A stretch of 64,000 bases of DNA from Microvelia longipes (taxonomy: Eukaryota; Arthropoda; Insecta; Hemiptera; Veliidae): assembly GCA_018340805.1 (NCBI GenBank), contig JACMZG010001911.1, positions 50,561,771 through 50,625,770 of the forward strand, read 5' to 3'. Positions 25,026 through 38,032 of this stretch are shown in pieces; position 1 is the first letter of the stretch, and every line of letters starts with the position of its first letter. The position numbers and the translations under genes were made by a program. The notes under the pieces were generated by a model, which was given only the letters and a program-made list of their open reading frames with translations, made no database searches and had not been told where the DNA came from.

Positions 25026-25164
25026 GACAGACAACTTTGCGGAAACCACTCAGTAGGCCTTAAAAAACGCCTGAAACGGATAATTCCGGTTTTATCCTTG
25101 TTTCGAATATTTTTGCAGACACAATACGTTTCCTATATACCAACGGTATTAATGAGGAAAAGTA
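24522..25164 (+). repeat. R1 repeat, 5'-truncated plus-strand copy
   Basis: It begins within R1 at CTCAGCGATCACCCATACAG and GCACTGACAACGCTCAATGC. It runs through GATCCAACAAAAATCATGGA and CACTAATGCTGATAATGAGA to the 3' block (ACCACTCAGTAGGCCTTAAA, CCAACGGTATTAATGAGGAA). The opening GGTACGGGGTACC box and TTCG boxes are missing. An (AC)n run at about 24992-25021 sits where the 39.8-kb copy has a short TGTG/CACA-rich stretch. Confidence 0.8.
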
Positions 25165-25843
25165 AAAACATTTGGATAATTATTTTCGTAAAACGGCATT
25201 AATGTCATTTGACAAAAATGTGAAATAATAAATTAAGTACGTAGTAATTCATTTTAAAGGGATTTAATTTATTTTTATTATTAAACTTTTTATTATTTTT
25301 ATTATTATTAAACCCTGTCTTATACTCATACCTTCTTTTACCTTAGACCTTTTTCATTGCTCTGATAATAAAATAAGTTTTATTTTATTTTGTAAAGAAA
25401 GGCTGACTCTGACAATGACAGTCACATCCTAGCAAGATTAGGTTTTAGTTGAATTCTTAGAATAATGCATCGGTCCTTCTAAGAAATTCTGTTTGGATAA
25501 AATCTACTTTACCTAGAATTATTTGTATTGCCATTGCTTTAGACCGCTATCGATATTAGTTGTTTGCTTACAACAATGTTGTTTATTTACATTTACTGAT
25601 AGTTAAGTCTCCTTTTCATAGTTAGTAATTATTACTCCTCTTTATCTCTCATTTATTATTAAGAAATTCAAATTATTGTTCGTTATTTTTCCTCATTTAT
25701 TCTGTAGAAAATTATTTTGTGTTGCAATTAAAAATTCGAAACCGAGATTTCACCTAATTTATTCGTTTAGGTTTTTTAAGACCTCCAAAACGTTTTGTCT
25801 GAATGTATGTACTTCTATTAACATCTTAACTTTTAGCTTCCAG
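25165..25843. other. Unannotated stretch
   Basis: No feature recognised. Confidence 0.45.
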
Positions 25844-26165
25844 GCTATGTATGCTAGAGAGTTGAAACTTGGTCCACAATCAATCTTCAGGTCTAGTTGT
25901 GCTATTCGGAAAATACTTTTTATAACGCCAATAACCGGCAATAATGACAATAAAAATGTTTCGATCAATTTGAAATTAAGCATGCAATAAATCATGAATA
26001 GGACCAAAAGGTCTAAGTTTCACCTAATTATCAGCATTAGTATAAGTTTTATCAAATCACTTTTAAAAAAGATATATGCGTACTTAATCTTTTTCAATAT
26101 GTATACTATACTATATAAAAATAAGATATATCTATGTTTTATCTTTACTTTATGTGTTAAGATTT
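25844..26165 (-). repeat. R1 repeat, minus-strand partial copy
   Basis: TAGTTGTGCTATTCGGAAAA at about 25893, CGCCAATAACCGGC and the TTATCAGCATTAGTATAAGT block correspond in order to the minus-strand R1 copy at 39.8-40.6 kb. There the equivalents are TAGTTGTGCTATTCGAAAAA and TTATCAGCATTAGTTTTAGT. It ends about 20 bp before a plus-strand R1 copy, giving a head-to-head pair. The ORFs called on both strands here are incidental. Confidence 0.65.
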
Positions 26166-26186
26166 GTATACTTTTAAAAATATTAT

Positions 26187-26520
26187 AAAAATCGGGTACG
26201 GGGTACCTCGGAAGTTTTCCTCATCACATCGGATTCGCTTCGCTCGTAATCAGAATATACAATGTCGTTAAATTTATACTGAAATACGACATCAGACTCG
26301 CTTCGCTCGTCCTTAGATAGTAAATAAATACATTTTCCAGGCACTGATCACGCTCGATACTTCTTATCTATTATGATCCAACGAAAATCATAAGTATGAC
26401 TGTCCTATTAAGACGAAACTTAGTGAACATATTTTTTTTCTGTAGTGGTGTACACTTGTACTGAATTTCAACTTAATTGAATTATTTTCAACTCAATTGT
26501 GACTAGAAGTTTTCGTTTCA
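26187..26520 (+). repeat. R1 repeat, 5' portion, plus strand
   Basis: It begins AAAATCGGGTACGGGGTACC and carries GGATTCGCTTCGCTCGTAA and CAGACTCGCTTCGCTCGTCC. It continues through GATCCAACGAAAATCATAAG and GACGAAACTTAGTGAACAT. It stops around CTTGTACTGAATTTCAACTT, about halfway along the full element. Confidence 0.85.
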
Positions 26521-28021
26521 TCCAATGACTAACGCGTTCTGATGTAAATAGTCGGGGGATATTCCTTTTACTAACTTATTATTGACATCAGCAAATTTTG
26601 CTTAGTGAGTGCCTAATTGATTGTTTTTCTAATACAAAGGGAGTTATAAGTTTAATCTAAATAGACGGAAAGAATTTTTGAGATTGAAAGATTTTGTGAC
26701 AGATTTCGATTGCAGCCAATTAATATTTTTGTTCTACTCCGTAAAACTAAAATGTCTAAAATTAATGTTTTTATCTTATTATTTGAGTTGTGTAGATAAA
26801 GTATTTGATTGTCTCTTAAATCGAATTCGAGATCTCATCAGAATTATCTGGTTTTAAGAATTGTTGAGTTCTTTTATGTGGTTTCCATCTCGTCTATATG
26901 TTCAGATCTCTCTCTTTGTCACTTATAACTCTGCTGTATTCTCGCTAGAGAACACAAAATCTTTCAAGCTGTGCCGTTGGAAGGTCAAGCAATATCTGCT
27001 TTCATTCACTCAAATGACTGAGTACCTTATGAAATGAACTGAGTACCCTTTAAGACTATTAGACCTGATTTCGTACCATGCTATTTGTAGTATCTAATTC
27101 TATAATTAATATATAATTGCTACGATTTTGTTGCTATTTAAATAGCTTCAAAAATCTCCATTACTTTATTTTAATAGTTTGTTCTCATGTATCCTATTTT
27201 AGTGTTGTTTTTTAGATAAGAGTCTTCCCATATTATTTGATACTACCGAGTTTTGCCAAACATGAATAGTTGACACAAGACATGACACACACAACATGAA
27301 TCTCGCACAATTATATTGTGTCTTCCCTATGTTAAAGCCAAAGCCGTTAGTAGAGTCATACGTATAGTATTCCCTTGGGATTCTTATTAACACTGATTTT
27401 TGGGTTCAAAAGGGACCACCCCCTTTTGTCGTTTATGCCAAATTTATTTTAAAGTTTTATTTTTACTATTTGACTAGACCCTAGGAAAACAATAGTTTGT
27501 TGTTTGAATCAAAAGGGGTCTGTTCCGCAGCTGAGCTCGTAAATCTCACTCAACTTAGCCAAACTAAGAGGGTCACTTTCAAATTTGGGCTTGTAGTTTG
27601 GTTCCTTTTCTTTCCCCCTTTTAGGTCACTTTGTTCATTAATCTACTTTCTTTTTGCAAAACAAACTTCTTTTTTTGTATCTTTTGTTGGTCTTGTTAAG
27701 AATGTTGTTAATTTAGGCTTGGTTTGTGGATTGTTTTGTGTCAATTTTAAGTTTATTAGTACATTATTTTAGTTAATCATGTTTTATTTTAGTAAGCATT
27801 AACATTATTATTATTTACTTTAAGGAACTGAATATCTTATATCGTTTTAATAATATATGGTATATGGCTTAACTCTCGAACAAGGATTCCTGTCATTTCT
27901 ACTGCTAGATTAATAAAACATATTTTTGTTTTATCCTTAAACCTGTAGGGTCATAATCCCTTTTTACTGACCATCTTCTGAGTTTATGTACCCAATCGCG
28001 CGAAATCGAGATATAATAAAT
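26521..28021. other. Unannotated stretch
   Basis: No gene recognised. A perfect hairpin, CAAAAGGG with CCCTTTTG, lies at 27407-27428. A 64-codon minus-strand ORF (27199-27393) and a 91-codon plus-strand ORF (27497-27772) have no recognisable domain and are probably chance. Confidence 0.45.
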
Positions 28022-28345
28022 AAACAAGAAGCTTCGGCCTTCTTGCCGATCCGCGATCTCGGGGCTTCATGCCTCAGCCGCAACACGGCGTAAGAGCTGG
28101 GGGCCATTTCGTTGCCACTAATTGTTGTACTTTATCAGTTCGTCATATTACTGGTTCTTATAAGTAACCACATACTAGTAGTAGTAGTGGTTAGTATGTG
28201 TGTTTATATAAGTGGCATACTGCCTCTTATATTAGCAAATTTTCAAATGTGTTAGTGAAAAAACTTGATTTATTTACATTGTGCCAATTAATGACGTAAT
28301 GTTTTGTTTGACATATATATGTCAATCAATAAAACCATAACTAAT
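28022..28345 (+). repeat. R2 repeat, diverged copy
   Basis: AAGCTTCGGCCTTCTTGCCG, then TTCGTCATATTACTGGTTCT, TTTTCAAATGTGTTAGTG and GACATATATATGTCAATCAA align in order with the R2 copy at 21.4 kb. Its G+C island is eroded. A nested CATACTAGTAGTAGTAGTGG interruption lies near 28171-28190. Confidence 0.75.
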
Positions 28346-28513
28346 ACTGATAATAAAAAGGGAACTTCCTATGTTTGTGAACCATAAATAGTAGTATATG
28401 TGTAAAAAATTTTAGTTTAAGCTAAACACTTTAAAGATTTGAGATTTTTGAAATGTTTGTGGGGTCGTTTTTGTGGGTTAATACATACATATGTATACAT
28501 ACATACCACAACA

Positions 28514-28552
28514 GATATATATATATATATATATAATATATATATATATATA
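28514..28552. repeat. (TA)n microsatellite
   Basis: An AT run with one slip, just downstream of the R2 copy. Confidence 0.95.
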
Positions 28553-30297
28553 TTTTATTATATTTTATTATGCAACAACAAGAATAAATAAAGCAATAAC
28601 TAACTTCGTCACAAAAACTTTGTTTATTTGAATAAAAAGAGTTAATTTGGTAACATTAAATTGTTACTAACAAACTATACAACAAATTAATTTATAAAAC
28701 TTGCTGTTGTAACTTTGTAGCAAGCAATTAAAAATACTTTGTTTATTACAAACAAACAACAACACTCTGTGCTACAAAGGATTAAACATTTTGTTTATTA
28801 CAAATACCTCATTATGTTTTTTATCATATCATTATTAGTTTTACAAAAAAAAATACTTCAAAAGAATTACTCATAACTGAACAATCCTCAACTTAAACCT
28901 AAATTTATATTGAAACCAAAGGATTTTTAAATAAAAGGTAAAGTAGAAAAAATTAAAGCTGATTTAACAACAGAAGAAGAATCTATCAGAACCTTGTCAG
29001 TCTGTTTTAATTCCATCAGCCTGACTCAAAGACCTCGCAGCTAGCAGAGGAAATTGATATAAATTGGTTTTAATCAAACTAAACTAACACACTTGGTTGA
29101 GTTTAGTGCAATAAATACTCCATACCAATAAATATGTCAAACAATAAAACAAATAATCGATACGTTGAAAAGAGCAGAAACATAATCTAAATTTAATCTA
29201 ACCATGAAAAAATCAAAATAAGTGTAATTTCAATAAAATTATTAAAAATCTGATTTTAACACGTCAGACTATAATGGAAATTTTATACTTTTATTTTTTC
29301 TCCCAATGATAAACTCTTCTCTACGAACTACTTTTAAACACGAGGACTAATACAATTTAAACTGTATAAATAAATGAAGTTTTGCATCTATTTTTAAATT
29401 GATTGCAATCAGATGCATCCTTTTAAGACTTGACCTTATTCAATGTGTGTGGTCACTTAATTTAGGAATAGGTTGCAGACAGTTAATTTTCCCTCGTCTC
29501 TAATTTGGAGTAATTTAAATTGTTTCATTAAAAACTGACAGGTATCATACGTACATACATTAATTAGTTTAATCATTAAAATGATTAGTTTCATCGTTAA
29601 GAAAAGCCCTCACTCAAAATATAAGTTCTTTCCTAAAAAAATTAATTAAAAATTGATCCTTCGAGTCGGATTTTTTAATAAAATAAAAGTTTTAGCTGAA
29701 TGACAGGTATGATATACTTAGACAAGACTTGTTTAACGATCAATTAGTTTCAGTCATTAAGAAAGACTATTAAGTTATAACTTAAGTAGAACAGAGAACT
29801 TTAATGGGCCAGGGATTAAGTATGTTACTAGGTGGTCCAAGATTCTAACTTGAATCGTCTGGCGAGTAATTTTAGTTTAAATCAGAATCAGTGTAAATCT
29901 GTGCCACGTGGCGTATACATAGGGAGAAGCCAAGAAGTTTAACTGGTCTAGAATATTTAACGTTGTGATCTCTCAACTCTCCACCCATTATTACTAACTA
30001 CATATCTCACGAACCATTTTAAAACATACTTCAGAATTCACATGTTTAAAACAAAACAGTAATAAACTTTGATTAAGTGGTAAATAAAATAAGAACGCGT
30101 TCGTTTTAACAGAACCGAACATAGCTTGATCATAATAAAGCATATAAACAGTAAAATAAAAATACATTTTTAGGGGTAAAAAATTAAAATTTGTTATAAA
30201 AATGAAATCTCTAAATCAATATACATAAACCAACACGTCTCTCCACCAAATAGTTTATAAAAAAATAAACAAAGCCGGTATTCCCTAAAAATAATAC
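28553..30297. other. Unannotated A+T-rich stretch
   Basis: No gene recognised. About 70 bp at 30225-30297 (CAACACGTCTCTCCACCAAA through AAGCCGGTATTCC) recurs at about 33625-33690 (CAACACGTCTCTTCACCAAA through GAGCCGGCATTTTGC). This is a low-copy dispersed repeat with its end at or near the tandem duplication that follows. Confidence 0.5.
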
Positions 30298-31090
30298 CAA
30301 CCAACCCAAACTAAAGTTTATAAAAGTTGATTCGTAAAATTTAAAAAAAGGTAAAGATCAACAAAAAAAGGCTAACAAATGTTTTTTCAATAATTCTATC
30401 ATTTTAAAATATGAATATCCACTACAGAGGTCTAAAAAACTCTATTTATACATTAACAAAAGAGTTAAAGAGTAATTTTATAACATTTAAGTAAATTTGA
30501 CAGGGATGTTGCGTTCTATTATGTTACAGAGAAGTAAGGAGTTGCCTTAAGTGGATAAGTTGCTTGAATTGTACTGCAATGTCTATGTTGTAGAGTAACA
30601 ATTACTCCATGAGTAGTAGTTTAAGTTGTTTTCAAGATGCATTAAATTTGCATAGAACTTCTATTATAAGTTGAGGTAACAAAGGCATTAAAAGGAAATA
30701 CATTTTTCAGTTGTTTGGGTTTAGTCATCCTATTTAAACGACTGCCAGCAATAAAACGTTGTTTCAATATAAATATTTTAAATGGAAACCAAACTTAACT
30801 TTCCTTAAACATAAATAAAATATTGGTCCTTCAAGCCGGATTAAAATACAAAAATCTGATACGGGACACCTTGGAACTTTTCATCATCACATGGAACTCG
30901 CTAGTTCATTCTCACTACTTCAGACTGCCTTCGCTTGTCCTATATTTGTCTTATTCCCAGTGGTCACTCATATTACTGGTATATATAAGTGGCATACTGT
31001 CACGATATAAGCGAGTTTTAGTATTAATTAAAAAGCGAAAAACTTAATTTGTTTACATTATGCATACAAATATGTCAATTAATGACAACC
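30298..31090. repeat. 793-bp direct tandem duplication, copy 1
   Basis: It starts CAACCAACCCAAACTAAAGT and ends at AATTAATGACAACC, directly abutting copy 2, which starts with the same words at 31091. The two copies agree almost base for base for more than 500 bp, with scattered substitutions and short indels. The last third (from about 30840) is a chimera: the R1 5' end (CTGATACGGGACACC, CAGACTGCCTTCGCTTGTCC) is joined to R2 sequence (TATTACTGGTATATATAAGT, GTCACGATATAAGCGAG). The 74-codon ORF here is incidental. Confidence 0.93.
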
Positions 31091-31905
31091 CAACCAACCC
31101 AAACTAAAGTTTATAAAAGTTGATTCGTAAAATTTAAAAAAAAAGGTAAAGATCAACAAAAAAAGGCTAAAAAATGTTTTTTCAATAATTCTATCATTTT
31201 AAAAATATGAATATCCACTACAGAGGTCTAAAAAACTCTATTTATACATTAACAAAAGAGTTAAAGAGTAATTTTATAACATTTAAGTAAATTTGACAGG
31301 GATGTTGCGTTCTATTATGTTACAGAGAAGTAAGGAGTTGCCTTAAGTGGATAAGTTGCTTGAATTGTACTGAAATGTCTATGTTGTAGAGTAACAATTA
31401 CTGCATGAGTTGTAGTTTAAGTTGTTTTCAAGATGCATTAAATTTTCATAGAACTTCTATTATAAGTTGAGGTAACAAAGGCATTAAAAGGAAATACATT
31501 TTACAGTTGTTTGGGTTTAGTCATCCTATTTAAACGACTGCCAGCAATAAAACGTTGTTTCTATATAAATATTTTAAATGGAAACCAAACTTAACTTTCC
31601 TTAAACATAAATAAAATATTGGTCCTTCAAGCCGGATTAAAATACAAAAATCTGATACGGGACACCTTGGAACTTTTCATCATCACTTCGAACTCGCTAG
31701 TTCATTCTCACTACTTGCTCATTCTCAGACTGGCTTCGCTTGTTCTCAGATATAAATATATATTTGTTTTATTCCCAGTGGTCAATCATTACTGGTTTAT
31801 ATAGTGGCATACTGCCACGTATAAGCGAGTTTTATTATTAATTAAAAAGCGAAAAAACTTAATTTGTTTACATTATGCATACAAATATATTAATGACAAT
31901 TAATG
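31091..31905. repeat. 793-bp direct tandem duplication, copy 2
   Basis: This is the second copy. It differs from copy 1 by substitutions plus small insertions near 31700-31760, where extra CTTGCTCATTCTCAGACTGG and a TATAAATATA run appear. The ORF beginning MVLQAGLKYK occurs in both copies at the same place but diverges after the insertions, which argues against coding function. Confidence 0.93.
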
Positions 31906-31939
31906 ACATATAGTTTGTTTGACATATATGTAATCAATA

Positions 31940-32020
31940 AAACCAAAGGATGAACAACCTTTGGTTGTTTATTGTTCCCTTTTATTTTATTGTTTCCTTT
32001 GAAACAATATGTTTCAAAGG
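31940..32020. repeat. Adjacent small palindromes
   Basis: ACCAAAGG with CCTTTGGT lies at about 31943-31966. It is followed by a perfect 11-bp hairpin, CCTTTGAAACA-ATA-TGTTTCAAAGG, at 31996-32020. The hairpins share the CCTTTG core. They begin exactly where the R2-like tail of the duplicated segment ends. Confidence 0.75.
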
Positions 32021-35000
32021 AATAAACCAGGTTAGTAAAAGAATAAACTAAAAACAAGGTTAGTAACCACGTCTTTTGCTATTCGCTCTAAGCTTGAATC
32101 CTAACCTCTAAATAACTATAAAAGGATTAAGGACTAAGCTCTAAGGAGTTCGCTATGCTCTATTAGCCATACTCAGTATCCATAACCATTATCCTTTTAG
32201 CTAAGTAAAGCTAAAGTAAAGACTTCAGACAATACTACAGGTAGCAATACTAGCTGGTAGTTTCTTACAATAACTGTCACATGCACTACTATAGTAATTT
32301 TAGAACAATAACTAAAATCATATAAAGGTTTAAGAAAAATCTAAAGCAAAAATGTTTGTGCTGCTATTGTAATAGCAACAAGTCGATTCAAAAAGTTCCG
32401 TGACAGGTAATAAAAATATAATTTTATCGTTCAATAGAAATGTATAGAACTCAAAGCTGCTTATGGTTTGAAGATTTTCTGCATATGTGACAAATTATTA
32501 CCAGACAGTTTAAAGGAATAATCATCATATATACTGTCAAATAAATCGGTAAAAATTACTGAATACTCGTGTATAGGACATTACTTTCTTATTTCCATTT
32601 ATGTTTATTTTTCACATCCATACGTGATAAAATAACTTATTGATTCATATACAAGTTGCGTTTATCCACTACCCACAGATTTAATAGATTAAAAAATATC
32701 ACAATGAAAATAATACTCAGGGATCAACTAGACGACATGTCTTCAACATAAGTTGAAAATTCAACATTTGAAATCACTTTTGTTAATTTCATGTTTATTT
32801 ATTCCCGCGCTTATTTCTTATTATTGTTCTTTATTTATTTCTTATTGCTTCCTCAAACTACATAATATTTATTACAAATTTTAAAAACATTAAGAAAAAA
32901 CTATTTTAATAATGTCAAAATTAGATTTTTATAAAATGCTTTTTTTAAAGAATCCTTTTTTCCTTCGAGTTTTATAACATGAAAAATGGGGTTTAACATT
33001 TTACTTTTAAGTACAAAAAATAATCTTTTCCAAAAAAAAGTTAACCAATGACATTTAATAAAGTAAGTACTTTTGGTAATTAAGGCTGCTTTGAAAGCTT
33101 TTCGGGTAATTAACAAGCTAAAAAGTGTTGGTAAAAAGTGACCAAAATCTGACAGCATATTTAATGCTTCATTTTTAATAAATGCAAAATATAAAAAACT
33201 TTTTTATAAAAAAAAGCTTTTTGAATTTAGAGTGCTTATTTTTGGATTATTCAAAAATTATAATGATAATACCCGTTTAGTTTTGCGGATATCAGGGATA
33301 CCACAGGTGGTAGTAATTGTTACGTTTTAAGTATAATATAAAGTTGGCGATAACTTTTTTTTCGAAATAAATACTGACGCTCTAACGACCTCGATCACGA
33401 AAGTGGCTTGACAAATAATTCCAACTATAATTAACCTATCAAAAAATCTACTTTTCTTTTAAGCAAATAATCTATCTACCAAACAAACAATCTATTTATC
33501 CCTTACAGTATTTATCTAATTTATCTATGAAACTAACAACTCATCCATTGAAGCAAAAACAAAGAAATAATACTATCAATACTACAAATAAACTACCAAA
33601 CCAACAACTAGTAAACAGACATCAACACGTCTCTTCACCAAAGAGGTTAAAAATAAGTAGAGCCGGCATTTTGCAATAATGCCATTCACAACTTCAGAAC
33701 AAATAGTCTGTTACACATATGCATTCAACTCAGCTGCATATTAATGGTTGAAGCCGAACTCTTTGATGGATAGACGTCTTGGTGTTTATACATTTAAAAT
33801 TACTCCACTAAGTTTACGAAGTTATCGCCACTTCATCTTTTAAACAAAACATCTATTCATCAAATTAACCATCTTTATATAACAAATACCTCATCCGTTA
33901 AAAAATTAATTGATCCTTTAAAACAAATAATAGATACTCTATAAAATAGATCACCCAAAAAATCGTCAAACAAATAATTTAACTTATAAACAAATATTAC
34001 ACCAATCAAGCAAAGTATCCACCGTACAAACAAATAATCAAACTATCAATATCTTGCAACCGACAAGAGGTCAAGCGGAATCAATAAAAAGTAATAATCA
34101 TAAATTTATAATATGAAATAGAAAACAGTATATAAGTATATAACTGTACACCCCTTTGTAGAAAACTTTATTGTTTAAAACAAATATATTATTATTATTA
34201 TAAGAAGATATGTAAGTATGTACAATGTACATAGAGATATTATTACTAGAGAGGGCCTATAGGATACATTTTGAAACATCGTAAAAGTAACCTGACCTTC
34301 GCTTATAAATATAATCAAATAATCAGAATAAAATTATTGTAACTTGTATACAAAATTACAATTACTTATACAGTAGAACGCTGAAAGTATAAATCAAAAC
34401 AACGTGCGGGAAACCGAATTAAATTTAATTATTAAAACGTTAACTCAATCATGAAGGAGGTTTCAATGAGGTTACACAGAGCCCCTGAGAGCCCCAAAAA
34501 GATATTTCAGGCTTCTTAATGTATTTAGATTGGCTATGCCCCCCTCTAGTATATATCTATGAGTATGTTTATCAATAACGTTAAATTGAAAAATCTTTAA
34601 ATTATTGATATTTTAAGTATTAAAAATACCACAACACTACTTCAAGATATTACATTCTTTGAAATGTAACCTTCTCAAATGTTTTTTTTTTTTCAAATTT
34701 CTGACTAATTAAAAATATAATTAATTCACAAAATCATAGTTTAGTATGCCTATTAGTGCAAAGAAAATTGAAAATGAATAATTCATTATCTTTGGATGGT
34801 AGTTATAATTATTATTTTTCTTTAGTTTATTAGTATATCCTTTCTTTTTTAAAAAAAAATAATTAAGTGAACATTGAATATATTCCTATATTTTGTTTAA
34901 ATTATCTACTCTAGCTATATGCACATTAATAAGAATTATATTCAGTTGCTTTCTAGACGGTTTAGCAGAAATACTGACGTGACCTTTGATAAAAATATAA

Positions 35001-35649
35001 CCAAGATTAAAAAGACAAACAAAACAAAATCCTTGCTATAATCTCTGCGATAAGCAGAATAGAAATGTGTAATTCTTAGATTTGAAATATCTTAGGGAAG
35101 GCATTAGATATCTAGTTATCTTATCAAGAAACTAAGCATTTATCAATGAAGGTGAGATTCTATATGTTTAATTTGACTATCAGCCTAGGAGGGACCGCTT
35201 TAAACCAATAAAGTTCCTTCCCTCGCTACTTTTTGGTGGACTGTCAACATACAAACAAAAAATATTTCTCTACTTGGCAAAATCTAAGAAATAAGTTAAA
35301 CATAATTCAAGATAATGTACCCACGAAGGATATGGTAAACATAGCCACTAGCAGGGCCTTAGGATACTAAACTAGCAACATGTTTAGCGGAAATCAGTTA
35401 TAGAAATACTTGAAAATAATATACTAACTATCCTGCAAACCTGTCATCAGTTATTCGTTACAAATTTCATCCATTAGTTTTATTTTCCTTTCTGCAATAA
35501 TTACAGAGGGAACCCCACTTTTTCATCAAAAGTCTACTAAGATAAAACTTTGAGCAAACATTAAGTCCTACGAAAGGAAGAACTGATTAGATTTTGATAA
35601 TAAATAAGTTAAGCTGTGGAATCAATCAATGAATGGAATTGAAAGAAAC
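32021..35649. other. Unannotated A+T-rich stretch
   Basis: No gene recognised over about 3.6 kb. Sequence at about 34452-34545 (AATGAGGTTACACAGAGCCC through TGGCTATGCCC) weakly resembles 39718-39815 (AATAAGGTTATACGTAAACC through ATGGTATGCCC). This suggests an old dispersed repeat. Confidence 0.4.
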
Positions 35650-35795
35650 AGTTTCTCAACAGATTAGAATAAGGTATTGACAAAGGCAGTTTTCAGTAAC
35701 AGACCATCATCAGTGCTTAACCAACAAAGTAAAACCAAATACAGCAAACAATTTAAAGCAATCGCAACAATAAAAGCGATTGCTATTCTGTTGCA
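35650..35795 (-). mobile_element. Degraded end of the 18-kb fold-back family plus a hairpin
   Basis: Reading the minus strand, TTAAGCACTGATGATGGTCT, then CTGAAAACTGCCTTTGTCAA and TTGAGAAACTGTTTC follow the order of the terminal motif at 18761-18830 and 46270-46350. Next to it, AGCAATCGC and GCGATTGCT form a perfect 9-bp stem at 35757-35784. Only one end is recognisable. Confidence 0.55.
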
Positions 35796-36565
35796 GTAAT
35801 TGGCCTTTTCCGGAAAACCATGCGTCAGCTAGTTTTACAGTTAGCGACAGCTAACTACCACTAAAAATAACATAACACACCATTGGTAAAATATCGCAGT
35901 AAACATACTATGATTTCCAATAAAATATCAATAATATAGTAAAATGAAATAATTTCCTTAGTATTAATAATGACATAAATGACGGTAAACTTCTTGTGAC
36001 GTAGAGTATAATGTTAGTCTATGATGTTAGTTCAGATTAAATTATCTGAAAAAACAATTTTGTAAACTAAATTGGCTCTAAGTCCTCTTTAAAACTAATA
36101 CTTCTTCTATTACCTGCAAGGAGAAGTAAGAAAGTTTTTTTTTATATAAAAAGTAATTAGATTTTAAAAAGAAGGCAGGTAAGGTAGCGCATCCTAGTGC
36201 CAGTAAGGTTGATATTAGTTTTCCTTTACCTCGTTCCACTTCTCTGATTCTGATACTTTTATGTAAATTAATTTTTATAAGACTAGAAAATAATCTCGTG
36301 TTATTGGAAAAAATAAGGATTGACGAGACTCGGATAAGAATTAAATTTAAATAAGATTTTATAAGTAACTATCTTATACATAACAAGAAGATAAAGGTGA
36401 AGTGCTTCATATAAATTTAATTTTAAAAAGCTAATAAACTTGCCAGATTGTGTTCCTAGCTCTAATTTTTGTTTGTTATTAAGATTATCTTCTGTATGTA
36501 TAATTTAATTAAAATAATTTAATAATAGATTGTACTAGGTGCAAGAATTTGACTAAGTATTGTGG

Positions 36566-36566
<1 letters not shown>
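35796..36566. other. Unannotated stretch
   Basis: Nothing recognisable. Confidence 0.5.

Positions 36567-36637
<71 letters not shown>
36567..36637. repeat. (TA)n microsatellite
   Basis: An uninterrupted AT run of about 70 bp. It accounts for the Ile-Tyr run in the ORF over it. Confidence 0.97.
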
Positions 36638-36639
<2 letters not shown>

Positions 36640-37029
36640 TATACAAGTGCGTGAAACTTGACACATTTGTTGGTCGTATACATAATTACAAAGTACTTAT
36701 TTTCGACTCGATCGAAACATTCATTGATTTCAACGTTTGATGAAAATTTAAAATAGTTGTTGTTTTATTGCCGGTTAATGATGTCATAAGATACACGTTT
36801 CTTCATGAGCTATCCCAGAAAATTTTTTTGACCTAAGACCTAAAGATTGATTTTTGTTCCAAGTTCCAACCCTAGCTTAAATACACAGATAAGTAGCTTA
36901 CTTTTACCTCTCAGGAGGTCTTAAAAACACCCAAAACGGATAGGTCATGTATAATCTCTGTTTTGAATTTTTAGTGCAAACATATTTCTTTTCCTGTAAA
37001 CCTACAGTATAAATGAGGAAACCTAAAAA
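36638..37029 (+). repeat. R1 repeat, 3' half, plus strand
   Basis: It begins abruptly after the TA run with GTGAAACTTGACACATTTGT and continues with TATTGCCGGTTAATGATGTC. It ends with the R1 3' block CTCTCAGGAGGTCTTAAAAA, GGATAGGTC and ACAGTATAAATGAGGAAACC. The 5' half is missing, as if the TA array replaced it or marks the breakpoint. Confidence 0.75.
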
Positions 37030-38032
37030 TGCAACACGAGTATAATAAAAATAATAAAAAAAGAGAATTCGGAATTTTAATGTAACTTTTGTTCTCAAGA
37101 TACATGAATACTAAACCTTAGCTAGGGCATATCGTACTTCCACGTAATCCTAATGCATTATGTTAAACAAATATAAAAGCTTTGCTATTTTGTTTAGAAA
37201 ACAATTATTTGAAAGTAAAATATACAACTTAAAGTACTTAATTACGTATTAAATTTAAACTCAAGATAGAAACGGATGTAGCTAGTATCTCAGCACAAGG
37301 TCTTTCTTGTTTTTAACCACCATCAGGTTCCATTAACTCTAATTCACTGATAAACTAAGAAGGAAACAAAGGAGTAATTAAACAAGAAGAAGACAAAATA
37401 CACTTAAGCTTTCAAAACATATTAGATGTTAAGATATAGGTGGCAGTGGAATTCCAGTAATTAACATTAAACCTCGTTTCCTTCAACCTTGTTTTGATAT
37501 GAAAAGCTATAATTAGATCTTGAGTTTGTTGAACATAAATGATTGAAAATAAAAAATATTTAATAAGTCAAAAATATAGCTTAATGTTGTTCTTCGTTTA
37601 GATAACTTAAATTCTGAGTTTGGATCAGCTGCTTATCTGATACATACATATAAACTAACACTGACTTTTCTTTCGATTGTTGGGATCTGTGAGGGTATAG
37701 AAACATAAAATAATAGCAAAGTAAAACTAACTTTAAAACTAAATACAAAATTAAATTGAAATCACGAAGAAAGGTAGTAATTTAATAAAAGGAATTAGCA
37801 TAATTCACTAACAAAAATTATTTTGGTAACGATTGATCAATAAACGACAATATTTCCTTCCTACAAATGCATTATTATTCTAAAGTTAAATGTCTTATCA
37901 AGGAGTCTAGTATAGGTACTATACTAGTAGAAGTAGTACTAATTCCTTTGTCTAATATAAAAAAATAAATATTTAGCCATACAAAAATACTCACTAAACC
38001 ATGTAAACATTAGTTTATGATACTTGTATAAT
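37030..38032. other. Unannotated stretch
   Basis: Nothing recognisable. Confidence 0.5.

Noticed and set aside
30823..31047. Repeated ORF beginning MVLQAGLKYK in both duplication copies
   Set aside because: It spans an R1/R2 chimera and diverges in frame between the copies, so the apparent conservation only reflects the recent duplication.
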